DNA from: Amycolatopsis viridis
Lineage (GTDB): Bacteria > Actinomycetota > Actinomycetes > Mycobacteriales > Pseudonocardiaceae
DNA: 64,000 bases
Assembly: GCF_011758765.1 (NCBI RefSeq)
Contig: NZ_JAANOU010000001.1
Span: 2,294,001-2,358,000 of the forward strand
Direction of reading: 5' to 3'
Positions 43,426-51,407 of this stretch are shown in pieces. The notes below the pieces were generated by a model. The model was not told where the DNA came from, searched no databases, and worked only from the letters and a program-made list of their open reading frames with translations. The first letter of the stretch is position 1; each line of letters starts with the position of its first letter. Position numbers and translations under genes: made by a program.

Positions 43426-44588
43426 CCCGGCCCGAGGCGCCGGTGCTGACCGGGGCCGACGCCGAGGACCTGTGGGAGAACGCGCCCTGCGGTTACCTCT
43501 CGGCCCGGCCCGACGGCACGATCCTGCGGGTCAACGCAACCTTGCTGAACTGGCTCGGCTACCGCGCCGAGGACGTGGTGGGCCGCCGGTTCAGCGACCT
43601 GCTCACCGCGGGCGGGCGGATCTACCACGAGACGCACTACGCACCGCTGCTGCGCATGCAGTCCGAGGTGCGGGAGATCGCGCTCGACCTGGTCGCCGCG
43701 GACGGCTCGCGATTGCCGGTGCTGGTCAACTCGACGCTGCGCACCGGGCCGGGCGGGGCTGCCGGCATCCGGACCACCGTGTTCGACGCGCGGGCGCGGC
43801 GCGCCTACGAACGGGAGCTGCTGCGGGCGCGGCAGGAAGCCGACCGCGAGCGGGAGCGCCTCGCCCGGTTGTCCCGGACCCTGCAGGAGACCCTGTTGCC
43901 GCCCGGCCTGCCGGAGGTGCCCGGGTTGCGTGCGGCCGGGTACTACCGGGCGGCGAGGGACCTGGTCGGCGGCGACTTCTACGACCTGTTCCCGGTAAGC
44001 GCGGACCGGTGGGCGTTCTTCATCGGCGACGTCTGCGGCAAGGGCGCGGAGGCCGCCGTGCTCACCTCGCTCGCCCGCTACACGCTGCGGGCCGTTGCCG
44101 TGCGGGAGTCCGATCCCCGGGCGGTGGTGCGCACGCTCAACGCGGTGCTGCTCCAGGAGTACCGCGCCTCTGATGCTCGCTTTTGCACTGTCCTGTTCGG
44201 ACTGATCGAACCGGACGGCGACGGCTTCCGGGTCGACCTGGCCGGTGGCGGCCACCCGCCGGCGTTGCGGGTCGCCGACGACGGCGCGGTGCGCGCGCTG
44301 GAGACGCCCGGCGGTCAGCTGGTGGGGGTGTTCGCGGACGCGGGTGTGGCGGCCGCGAACACCCGGCTCGGCCCGGGGGAGACGTTGCTGCTGTACACCG
44401 ACGGCCTGCTCGAGGCGCGCGACGCGCACGGGGCGCTGCTCGGTGAGGGGCAGCTGGCGAGCGTCGCGTCCGGATTCGCGGGCCTGGACGCGGGCACGAT
44501 CGTCGAGCGCCTGGGACAGTGGCTGTCGGACTTGCGCGAGGGCGTCTCCGACGACACGGCCGCGCTGGTGTTCACCGTGCCGCGCTGA
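43422..44588 (+). CDS. rsbP: RsbP-like PAS-domain PP2C phosphatase
   Basis: 388 residues. Residues ~15-125 form a PAS domain (DLWENAPCGYLSARPDGTILRVNATLLNWLGYRAEDVVG), ~127-150 a coiled coil (RELLRARQEADRERERLARL), and ~155-386 a SpoIIE/PP2C phosphatase (LPPGLPEVPGLRAAGYYRAARDLVGGDFYD, FFIGDVCGKGAEAA, GEGQLASV, DTAALVF) with metal-binding Asp residues in GDFYD and GDVCGKG. RsbP dephosphorylates an anti-anti-sigma STAS protein to free a stress sigma factor. Co-translated with rsbQ. The STAS targets at 3 or 25126 are candidates. Confidence 0.9.
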   Translation: MTRPEAPVLTGADAEDLWENAPCGYLSARPDGTILRVNATLLNWLGYRAEDVVGRRFSDLLTAGGRIYHETHYAPLLRMQSEVREIALDLVAADGSRLPVLVNSTLRTGPGGAAGIRTTVFDARARRAYERELLRARQEADRERERLARLSRTLQETLLPPGLPEVPGLRAAGYYRAARDLVGGDFYDLFPVSADRWAFFIGDVCGKGAEAAVLTSLARYTLRAVAVRESDPRAVVRTLNAVLLQEYRASDARFCTVLFGLIEPDGDGFRVDLAGGGHPPALRVADDGAVRALETPGGQLVGVFADAGVAAANTRLGPGETLLLYTDGLLEARDAHGALLGEGQLASVASGFAGLDAGTIVERLGQWLSDLREGVSDDTAALVFTVPR

Positions 44589-44608
44589 ACCACTACGGCG
44601 GAGCCACC

Positions 44609-45493
44609 TCACCGTCCCACTGGCGAGGAGGCGGGCGTGGTGCGTGCCCGGCGCCGGGCCGCCGTGACGAGCTCGCGCACCGCGGGCGCGGTGTCGCCGG
44701 CGAAGCGCCGGAGGTGATCCGGTGCACCGGCGGGGAGCAGGAAGCCGCTCACCCCGTGGACCAGCGCCAGCTCGGCGAGCCGCGCCGGCCAGTCGCGGGG
44801 GTGGCCGAGCGCCGCAGGGGACAGGTTGTAGAGCCGCCGGACCGCGGCGGGTGGCCGCCCGGCGGCTTCGGCGGCCGCGTCGATGATCCGGTTGGCGGCG
44901 GGCAGGTCGCCGGGCGGGATGCGGGTCATGCTGGGCAGCCACCCGTCGGCGTGGGTGCCGGTCAACCGCAGCATCCGCGGCCCGAGCGCGCCCACCCAGA
45001 TCGCCGGGTTCCCCACCGGGGGGCCGGGGCGGGCGCCGTCGAGGGTGTAGTGCTTGCCCGGCAGGTGCACCGGTCCGCCGGGTGTCCACAGTGCCCGGAT
45101 CACACCGACCGCTTCGGCAAGCGCTTCCACCGCCACCGCGGGGGAGTGCCACGGCCCGCCGTCGGCGGCGATCGCTTCCCAGTACGCCCCGGCGCCCAGC
45201 GCCAGATCGACGCGGCCACCGGTGAGCGCGGCCAGGGCCGCGACGGCGCGCGCCAGCATTGCCGGGGGCCGCAGCGGGAGGTTGGCGACGTTCGGGAACA
45301 CCCGCACCCGCTCGGTCCGCGCGGCGATCAGAGACAGGGTCGTCCACGCCTCGGTGAACTCGGGCCGGTAGGGGTGGTCCGGCACGCTCACCAGGTCCAG
45401 CCCCGCGCGGTCGGCGGTGTGCGCGAGCTCCAGCGCCTGCGGCGCGGCGGGCAGGACCGCACCGAACACCAGGTCGTGACCGTAGTCGGTCAT
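44609..45493 (-). CDS. LLM-class F420- or flavin-dependent oxidoreductase
   Basis: 294 residues from ATG 45493, which overlaps the MFS stop (ATGA). TIM-barrel luciferase-like features: GLDLVSVPDHPYRPEF, RVRVFPNVANLPLRPPAMLARAVAALAALTGGRVDLALGAGAYWEAI and PPVGNPAIWVGALGPRMLRLTGTHADGW. The VPDHP and GAGAYW motifs are common in F420-type members. It is in the operon of the MFS transporter, controlled by the MarR operator. Substrate unknown. Confidence 0.9.
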   Translation of the reverse strand: MTDYGHDLVFGAVLPAAPQALELAHTADRAGLDLVSVPDHPYRPEFTEAWTTLSLIAARTERVRVFPNVANLPLRPPAMLARAVAALAALTGGRVDLALGAGAYWEAIAADGGPWHSPAVAVEALAEAVGVIRALWTPGGPVHLPGKHYTLDGARPGPPVGNPAIWVGALGPRMLRLTGTHADGWLPSMTRIPPGDLPAANRIIDAAAEAAGRPPAAVRRLYNLSPAALGHPRDWPARLAELALVHGVSGFLLPAGAPDHLRRFAGDTAPAVRELVTAARRRARTTPASSPVGR

Positions 45494-46890
45494 CGGGCCA
45501 CCGCCCGGCGCTGCACGGCGGCGGGAACCAGCCGGCCCGGCCCGGCCACGGCCACCAGCGCCGCGACGCCCATCGCGATCGCGGACAGCGTGAACGCCGT
45601 GGTGTACCCGGACTCCGCGGGGAACCGCGTGCCGGGGACGATGCCGGCCGTGACGATGGTCGAGGCGATCTGCGCCCCGAAGGTGCCGCCGATCGTGCGC
45701 ATGATCGTGTTGATGCCCGTCGCTTCGCCGGTCTGGGCCGGGTCCACGGCTGCCACCACCAGGTTGGCGAGCGAGGCGAACGCGAACCCGACACCGATGC
45801 CGAGGATCCCGTTGCCCAGGTAGAGCGGCCACCGCGTGGTGTGCGCGAGGGCGAACACGACGAACCCGGCCGCACCGAGCACGCACGCCAGCACCAGTGG
45901 CAGTTTGAACCCAGCCGCCGCGCCGAGACGCCCGGCGAGCGGGCTGGCGACCAGCATCGTCACCGCCATCGGGATGATGAACAGCCCCGCTTCGGTGACC
46001 GACGCGCCGAAACCGTACCCGGCTTGCGGCGGCGTCTCGGCCAGCAGCGGTACCAGCGTGAACGCGCCGTACATGCCGAACCCGATGATCAACGCGGTGA
46101 TGTTGGACGTCAGCACCGCGGGACGGCCCAGCAGCCGGATGTCGACGAGTGGCTGCGTCAGCCGCGTTTCCACGAGCGCGAACACGATCAGCAGGACCGC
46201 GGCGGCGGCGAACAGTCCGATGATCGCGGCCGAGCCCCAGCCCCAGACGCGGCCCTCGCTGATCGCCAGCAGCAACGCGACCAGACCGCCGGTGAGCAGC
46301 AGTGCGCCGCTCCAGTCGACCCGGCCTGGCGAGCGCACCGGCGACTCGCCGACGAACGCGGTCACCGCGGCGATACCGGCGACCGTCACCGCGAGCATCA
46401 GCCAGAAGATCCACTGCCAGCCGAGTGCGTCGACGACCAGGCCGGGGACGACCAGGCCGGCGCCGAAGCCGATGCCGAACGTCGAGCTGATCCAGCCGAT
46501 CGCGACCGGCACCCGGTCGCGCGGGAACTCGTCGCGCACGATGCCGAAGGCGAGCGGGAACGTTGCGGCGCCGACACCCTGGATCGCGCGGGCGGTGATC
46601 AGCACGCCGATCGACGGGGCCAGCGCGGCGAGCAGGGTGCCGGCTGCGGACACCGCGAGGCAGGCGAGCAGCACGCGGCGCTTGCCGAACATGTCCCCGA
46701 GGCGGCCGAGCAGCCCGGTCGCGACGGACGCGGTGAGCAGGAACGCGCTGAGCACCCAGGACACGGTGGTGGTGGACGTGCCGAACTCGGCCTGCAGTGT
46801 GGGCAGTGCGGGCACCGGCATGGTCTGCAGCAGCGAGAACGACAGCACCGCGAGGAGGAGCGCGGCGAACGGCGCGGATGTTCGTGTCAT
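45490..46890 (-). CDS. MFS transporter, DHA2 (14-helix) type
   Basis: 466 residues from ATG 46890, with about 14 hydrophobic segments, the DHA2 drug-exporter layout. Motif A-like GRLGDMFGKRRVLLACLAVSAAGTLLAALAP and the GVGAATFPLAFGIVRDEFPR motif C-like region are present. It probably exports a toxic or signalling compound by H+ antiport. It is divergent from the MarR gene, 52 bp away, over a strong palindrome. It is first gene of the MFS-LLM operon. Confidence 0.92.
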   Translation of the reverse strand: MTRTSAPFAALLLAVLSFSLLQTMPVPALPTLQAEFGTSTTTVSWVLSAFLLTASVATGLLGRLGDMFGKRRVLLACLAVSAAGTLLAALAPSIGVLITARAIQGVGAATFPLAFGIVRDEFPRDRVPVAIGWISSTFGIGFGAGLVVPGLVVDALGWQWIFWLMLAVTVAGIAAVTAFVGESPVRSPGRVDWSGALLLTGGLVALLLAISEGRVWGWGSAAIIGLFAAAAVLLIVFALVETRLTQPLVDIRLLGRPAVLTSNITALIIGFGMYGAFTLVPLLAETPPQAGYGFGASVTEAGLFIIPMAVTMLVASPLAGRLGAAAGFKLPLVLACVLGAAGFVVFALAHTTRWPLYLGNGILGIGVGFAFASLANLVVAAVDPAQTGEATGINTIMRTIGGTFGAQIASTIVTAGIVPGTRFPAESGYTTAFTLSAIAMGVAALVAVAGPGRLVPAAVQRRAVAR

Positions 46891-46923
46891 GACGTAATCA
46901 TTACATGAGGACATGATTACGTC
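46891..46923. promoter_or_regulatory. MarR operator
   Basis: GACGTAATCA-N13-TGATTACGTC, perfect 10-base arms, begins right before the MFS start and reaches to 20 bp before the MarR start. Inside lie GTAAT and ATTAC repeats. Typical of a MarR binding site that shuts both promoters. Confidence 0.85.
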
Positions 46924-46942
46924 CAGAAGGTAGGATCGCGCC

Positions 46943-47398
46943 ATGCATGAGACGCGTCCGCCGACCCTGCTCGAGCTGCCCTCGTACCTCGCCGGGCACG
47001 TCGCGCGCATCGGGCACCGGGGGCTGGTGGCCGCACTGGCCGAGCACGGCCTGCGGCTGCCGCACTTCGCCGTGCTGACCGGCCTGTCCGACTTCGGGCC
47101 ACTGGCGCAGCATGTGCTCGCCGACCGCCTGGGGCTGAACCGCAGCCACCTCGTCGGCTATCTGGACCTGTTGGCGGAGCGCGGTTTCGTGGGGCGCGAG
47201 CGCGACCCGCAGGATCGCCGCCGTCAGCGGGCCGCGCTCACCGCCGAGGGGCGCGAGCTGGTGCGGCGGCTGCAGGACCTGGCACGGCGCTCGCAGGAGG
47301 AGTCGCTGGGCGTGCTGTCCACATCGGAGCGCCGCACGCTCGTCGAGCTGATGCGCCGTGTCGTCGTAGCGGACGACGCGGCACCGCCACCCGCCTAG
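46943..47398 (+). CDS. MarR-family transcriptional regulator
   Basis: 151 residues. Winged HTH: LPHFAVLTGLSDFGPLAQHVLADRLGLNRSHLVGYLDLLAERGFVGRERDPQDRRRQRAALTAEG, with the conserved D-x-R-x-x wing. MarR proteins release DNA when bound by small phenolics. It is divergent from the MFS gene across the palindrome. Its stop overlaps the convergent isomerase-like gene by four bases. Confidence 0.93.
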   Translation: MHETRPPTLLELPSYLAGHVARIGHRGLVAALAEHGLRLPHFAVLTGLSDFGPLAQHVLADRLGLNRSHLVGYLDLLAERGFVGRERDPQDRRRQRAALTAEGRELVRRLQDLARRSQEESLGVLSTSERRTLVELMRRVVVADDAAPPPA

Positions 47399-48153
47399 CG
47401 ATCGGGAAGCCAGCCGAAGCTGTCCGATGTGGACCGGGTCGGCACGTATTCCAGACCTACCCAGCCGTCGTAGCCGGTGGCCGCCAGGCGCCGCAGCCAC
47501 GCGGTGACCCCGAGCGCGCCGGTGCCCGGCTCGTGGCGGCCCGGTGCGTCGGCCACCTGCACGTGCCCGATGCGCTCGACCACCGGCGGGGCGAGCAGCG
47601 CGTCCAGGTCGTCGCCGTTGACGCCGAGGTGGTAGACGTCGGCGAGCAGCGAGACGTTGGCCGGCCCGACCTCGCCGGCGAGCGCCAGGGCGTCGGCGGC
47701 ACGCGACAGCGGGTAGTCCGGTGCGCCGCTGAGCGGTTCCAGCAGCACGGTGCCGGGCAGCCGCCGGGCGGCGTAGGCCAGGTTCTCCAGCAGCACGTCG
47801 TGCGACGCACCGGTGCGGTTGCCGGGCAGGACGTTGAACAACCGGCACCCGAGCCGCTCGCCGATGTCGGCCGCGACGTCGACCCCGTCGCGGAACTCCG
47901 CGGTGCGGGAGGGGAACGCGGCCAGCCCGCGCTCGCCGGCCGCCAGGTCGCCGTGCGGGACGTTGAGCGACACCAGTGTCGCTCCCGCGCCGGCGATGGC
48001 CGTCACGAACCGCTCGACCTCCCGGTCGCCGGGCACGCCCGCGAACGGCCACCACGACTCGACCCCGGTGAACCCGGCCGCGACCGCCGCGGCCGGCCGC
48101 CGCTCCGGCTCCAGCTCGGTGAACAGGATCGAGATGTTGACGTCGTACCGCAC
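47395..48153 (-). CDS. hydroxypyruvate-isomerase-like sugar phosphate isomerase/epimerase
   Basis: 252 residues from GTG 48153 (VRYDVNISILFTELEP); the long upstream frame is inside the ligase region and rejected. AP-endonuclease-2 TIM barrel: VAAGFTGVESWWPF, LLEPLSGAPDYPLSRA, SLLADVYHLGVNGD and GHVQVADAPGRHEPG carry the metal-binding Glu, His and Asp residues of Hyi (Glu of LLEPL, Asp and His of ADVYHL, and E of HEPG). Hyi interconverts hydroxypyruvate and tartronate semialdehyde. It follows the acyl-CoA ligase by 4 bp in one operon; the link between them is unclear. Confidence 0.88.
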   Translation of the reverse strand: MRYDVNISILFTELEPERRPAAAVAAGFTGVESWWPFAGVPGDREVERFVTAIAGAGATLVSLNVPHGDLAAGERGLAAFPSRTAEFRDGVDVAADIGERLGCRLFNVLPGNRTGASHDVLLENLAYAARRLPGTVLLEPLSGAPDYPLSRAADALALAGEVGPANVSLLADVYHLGVNGDDLDALLAPPVVERIGHVQVADAPGRHEPGTGALGVTAWLRRLAATGYDGWVGLEYVPTRSTSDSFGWLPDR

Positions 48154-48157
48154 GACG

Positions 48158-49681
48158 TCATCCTGGCAGACGCGCGCGCAGCTCCAGCTTAGCGATCTTG
48201 CCCGTGGCGCCCTTCGGCAGCTCGTCGACGATCCGCACGCGCCGCGGGTACTTGTAGGCGGCGATCCGTTCCTTCGCCCACGCCACGATCTCCGCCGGTT
48301 CCGCGCTCGCACCGGGCTTGAGCGAGACCACCGCGACCACCTCCTCGCCGAGCCGCTCGTCCGGTTCGCCGATCACCGCCGCTTCGGCGATCGCCGGGTG
48401 CCGGTACAGCAGCTCCTCCACCTCGCGCGGGTAGACGTTGAACCCGCCGCGGATGATGAGATCCTTCTTGCGGTCCACGATGAACACGAACCCGTCGTCG
48501 TCGACGTAGCCGAGATCGCCGGTGTGGAACCAGCCGCCGCGGAACGCCTCCGCGGTCTCCTGCGGCCGCTTGTAGTAGCCCTTGGTGATGTTGTGCCCGC
48601 GCAGCACGATCTCGCCCACCTGACCGGCCGGCAGCGGCCGGTCCGCCTCGTCGACGATCCGCAGCTGCACCCCCCAGATCGGGGTGCCGATCGAGCGGAC
48701 CTTCCGGTTGCCCGCGCCCGGGTTGACGGTGGTGGTCGACGCCGACTCGGACAGCCCGTAGCCCTCCAGCACCGGGATCCGGTACTTCTCCTCGAACCGG
48801 CGCAGCACCTCCTCCGGGATCGCGGCGCCGCCGGAGCTGCCGATCCGCAGGCTGCTGGTGTCGTAGCCGGTGGTGTCGGCGTAGGCCAGCGCGTGGTACA
48901 TGGTCGGCACCCCCGCCATGATCGTCACCCGGTCGCGGTGGATCGCCTCCAGCACCGCGGTCACCTCGAACCGCGGCACCACCGAGATCGTGCGGCCGTG
49001 CCGCGCGGCGGCGTTGAGGATGCTCGACAGCCCGTAGACGTGGAAGAACGGCAGGACCGCCAGCGCGACGTCGTCGGGTTCCGCGCCGAAGCGCTCGCTG
49101 CCGAGCGTGCAGGTCATGTAGAGCTGGAAGTGCGACAGTTCGGCGCCTTTCGGCCGGCCGGTGGTGCCGCTGGTGTAGAGCAGCACGGCCGTGTCGTCGG
49201 CGGCGCCGGGGTGGATGTCACCGTCGTCGGCGGGCTCCAGCAACGCCCGGAACCCGGTGGTGCCCTCCGGCCACGCGCCCGGGTCGAGGTCGCCGACCAC
49301 GACCGCGGACACGCCGCGCAGCTCCTTGAGCGCGCGGGACACCTCGGCCGCGCCCCCGGCGTGCACGATGATCATCCGTGCGTCGGAGTCATCCAGGTGG
49401 TAGGCGATCTCGGCGGCCTTGAGCAGCGGGTTGAGCGGGACCATCGTCAGGCCCGCCTTGAGGATCCCGAAGTAGGCGACAACGAACTCGGGCACGTTGG
49501 CGAGCTGCACGGCGACCTTGTCACCGGGGCGCAGGCCCGTCTCCCGCAGGGCCGCGGCGACCCGCCCGGAGCGCTCGTCCACCTCGGCGTAGGTCATCGC
49601 CCCCGACGGGAACCGCAGGAAGTCCTTGCCCGGCGTCGCGGTCGCGGACTCCCGCAGCATGATCGCCAGGTTGAAGCTCAT
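48158..49681 (-). CDS. long-chain acyl-CoA synthetase (AMP-forming ligase)
   Basis: 507 residues of the ANL superfamily. The P-loop-like LLYTSGTTGRPKGAELSH (~169-186), VLEGYGLSES, GEIVLRGHNITKGYY, the TGDLGYVDDDGFVFIVDRKKDLIIRGG core and the C-terminal Lys in ELPKGATGKIAKLELR are all present. It joins a carboxylic acid with CoA through an acyl-AMP. Chain length cannot be read from the sequence. It leads the operon with the Hyi-like gene. Cytoplasmic, possibly membrane-attached. Confidence 0.93.
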   Translation of the reverse strand: MSFNLAIMLRESATATPGKDFLRFPSGAMTYAEVDERSGRVAAALRETGLRPGDKVAVQLANVPEFVVAYFGILKAGLTMVPLNPLLKAAEIAYHLDDSDARMIIVHAGGAAEVSRALKELRGVSAVVVGDLDPGAWPEGTTGFRALLEPADDGDIHPGAADDTAVLLYTSGTTGRPKGAELSHFQLYMTCTLGSERFGAEPDDVALAVLPFFHVYGLSSILNAAARHGRTISVVPRFEVTAVLEAIHRDRVTIMAGVPTMYHALAYADTTGYDTSSLRIGSSGGAAIPEEVLRRFEEKYRIPVLEGYGLSESASTTTVNPGAGNRKVRSIGTPIWGVQLRIVDEADRPLPAGQVGEIVLRGHNITKGYYKRPQETAEAFRGGWFHTGDLGYVDDDGFVFIVDRKKDLIIRGGFNVYPREVEELLYRHPAIAEAAVIGEPDERLGEEVVAVVSLKPGASAEPAEIVAWAKERIAAYKYPRRVRIVDELPKGATGKIAKLELRARLPG

Positions 49682-49770
49682 CGCCGTGCCCCGCCTTCCG
49701 AACCTCGTTCTGCCGGATCGCCCACTATTCGTGAAAAACGCCCGGTTCTGGCCGGGTCGGCAGTCAGGAC

Positions 49771-49789
49771 AACCGAATTGCGTTCGGTT
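49771..49789 (-). terminator. short hairpin between GNAT operon and ligase gene
   Basis: AACCGAA and TTCGGTT pair around a TTGCG loop about 50 bp past the GNAT stop, in a 159-bp gap. Followed by TT on the plus strand only, so it is a modest terminator for the minus-strand transcript. AT-richer than its surroundings. Confidence 0.45.
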
Positions 49790-49840
49790 TTGCGGCGACG
49801 TCGACCCGCCGGTCAGTCAACCGCGCGGCCAGTACGGCGG

Positions 49841-50386
49841 TCAAGCCCCCGGCACGTCGTCGAGGTCGCCCGGCCGGATGCGGTAGACCTGCAGCCGCAG
49901 GTCGTAGTACTTGGTGGTCTCACCGACCCACTGCATGCCCAGCCGCTTCGCCGTCGCGATGGCCCGGACGTTGTTCGGCCGGGCCACGGCGAACAACTCG
50001 TCGGTGTCCTGGGTGAACGCCCACCGGATCAGCGCCCGGCTGCCCTCCGTGGCGTAGCCGTGGCCCCACGCGCCCGGGTGCAGCTGCCAGCTCAGCTCGA
50101 GGTCCTCGTCGAACGGGGGCAGCAGCCGGATCCCGAGGCCGCCGACCACCTGCCCGTCCGCGCGGCGTTCCATCGCCCAGCGGCCCCGCGGCGGCGGCAG
50201 GTTCGGCTGGGCCTCGCGCCAGGCCTGCAGCACCGCGCGCATCGCGCCGGCGTCGCCGACCCGGTCCATCGCCGGGGTCAGCCAGTGCGTGACCTCTTCC
50301 GAGCCGTAGATCGCGAGCGCGGCCTCGGCGTCGTCGACCGTCCAGTCACGGATGACCAGCCGGTCGGTGATCAGGGGCGACTCCAT
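49841..50386 (-). CDS. GNAT-family N-acetyltransferase (RimJ/RimL type)
   Basis: 181 residues. The start ESPLITDRLVIRDWTVDDAEAALAIYGSEEVTHWL is characteristic of RimJ/RimL-like GNATs, with LELSWQLHPGAWGHGYATEGSRALIRWAF as the acetyl-CoA loop (G-x-G-x-A-T/S) and PNNVRAIATAKRLGMQWVGETTKYYD at the end. It transfers an acetyl group to an amine; substrate unknown. It overlaps the upstream ATPase-like gene by 41 bp, so both are on one transcript. Confidence 0.9.
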   Translation of the reverse strand: MESPLITDRLVIRDWTVDDAEAALAIYGSEEVTHWLTPAMDRVGDAGAMRAVLQAWREAQPNLPPPRGRWAMERRADGQVVGGLGIRLLPPFDEDLELSWQLHPGAWGHGYATEGSRALIRWAFTQDTDELFAVARPNNVRAIATAKRLGMQWVGETTKYYDLRLQVYRIRPGDLDDVPGA

Positions 50387-50798
50387 GTGTCAACGCTACG
50401 TGAAGGGCGGCCGGTGCGGCAGTCGTCAGCGGCAGATGCGCCCAGAGGGCGGCGGAGCCGCCGTCGCCGCTGCGCCCCCACAGGGCCGCGCAGGTGGTCA
50501 GCACGTGCAGGCCGGCGCCGAACCCGGCGTCCGCCGAGGGCAGCTCGACGCCGGGCGCGGTCAGTGAGATCCGCAGCCAGTCCGACCGGCTGCCCTCGCG
50601 CACGAGCCGGATCGTGGCCGGCAGGCGGCCCTGGTCGTGGGCTGCGCTGGCCAGCGCGTCGGTGACCAGCAGCGCGTCGGTGATCGTCTCGACCGTGCAG
50701 TCGTCGAGGAAGACCGCCGCCGACTCCCGCAGGGCGCGCACGTCCCTGGGGTGGTTCAGCACCCGTTGCAGTGCGGTGTCGATCCAGAAGTCGGTCAC
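50346..50798 (-). CDS. anti-sigma-type ATP-binding protein (HATPase_c_2)
   Basis: 150 residues resembling RsbW/SpoIIAB-like kinases: the N-terminal helix LRESAAVFLDDCTVETITDALLVTDALASAAHDQG is the N-box region, followed by LPATIRLVREGSRSDWLRISLTAPG and a GFGAGLHVLTTCAALWGRSGDGGSAALWAHL lid/G-box part. The N-box residue usually Asn reads Asp (LLVTDALASA), and the D-x-G-x-G motif is weak, so ATP binding or kinase activity is doubtful. Overlaps the GNAT gene by 41 bp. It may be a stand-alone anti-sigma-like switch. Confidence 0.75.
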   Translation of the reverse strand: MTDFWIDTALQRVLNHPRDVRALRESAAVFLDDCTVETITDALLVTDALASAAHDQGRLPATIRLVREGSRSDWLRISLTAPGVELPSADAGFGAGLHVLTTCAALWGRSGDGGSAALWAHLPLTTAAPAALHVALTHGVAPDHRPAGHP

Positions 50799-50888
50799 GC
50801 GGGCTCCTTCCGCTGCCTGCTCAACGGTCGAGTCAGGCTACCCAGGGTGGCATGGGCGAAACCGGACCGCAGGGACGATGATCGCGGC

Positions 50889-51332
50889 TCAGGCGTTGCG
50901 GGCGTGGTGGTCCAGCAGCCGGGTCAGCAGGGTGGTCAGCTGGTCCCGTTCCGCCGCGGTCAGCGGGGCGAGGAGCTCGTCCTGGACCCGGGCGATCCGC
51001 TTCTCCAGCCGCTTGAGCTGCCGCCGGCCCGCGGGCGTGATCGTGATGACGTTGCGCCGGCGGTCGGCCGGGTCGGGTTCGCGGCTGACCAGGCCCTGGT
51101 CGGCCAGCTCGGTGATGGTCGCCACCAGGTCGGACAGGTGGATGGCGCTGCGCCGGCCGAGCGCCGCCTGGCTCGCCGGGCCGGACTCCTCGAGCGCGGT
51201 CAGCAGCCGGTAGTGGTAGCCGCGCGCGCCGACCTCGGACAGGCCCTCGCTGACGAGCCGGTGTGCGTACTGCGCGGTCTGGCTGAGCATCCAGCTGGGC
51301 AGGGTGCGCAATCGTCCGGAACCGGTGTCCAT
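50889..51332 (-). CDS. MarR-family transcriptional regulator
   Basis: 147 residues from ATG 51332. MarR fold: YHYRLLTALEESGPASQAALGRRSAIHLSDLVATITELADQGLVSREPDPADRRRNVITITPAGRRQL, with the D-x-R-R-N wing and helical ends. It is divergent from the epoxide hydrolase gene with a 75-bp gap containing a tandem repeat, so it probably controls that gene and itself. Confidence 0.92.
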   Translation of the reverse strand: MDTGSGRLRTLPSWMLSQTAQYAHRLVSEGLSEVGARGYHYRLLTALEESGPASQAALGRRSAIHLSDLVATITELADQGLVSREPDPADRRRNVITITPAGRRQLKRLEKRIARVQDELLAPLTAAERDQLTTLLTRLLDHHARNA

Positions 51333-51372
51333 GGCGGGAGTGTACCGGTGCCGTTCGGGCACCAAATCATTT

Positions 51373-51402
51373 GACCGACTAACGTTTGTCCGTCTAATGT
51401 TT
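51373..51402. promoter_or_regulatory. two tandem 15-bp repeats before the epoxide hydrolase gene
   Basis: GACCGACTAACGTTT and GTCCGTCTAATGTTT are direct repeats with three mismatches at 51373 and 51388, ending six bases before the ATG 51408. Each contains a CTAA(C/T)G-like half-site. Possible MarR sites; AT-rich against surroundings. Confidence 0.6.
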
Positions 51403-51407
51403 TGGGC

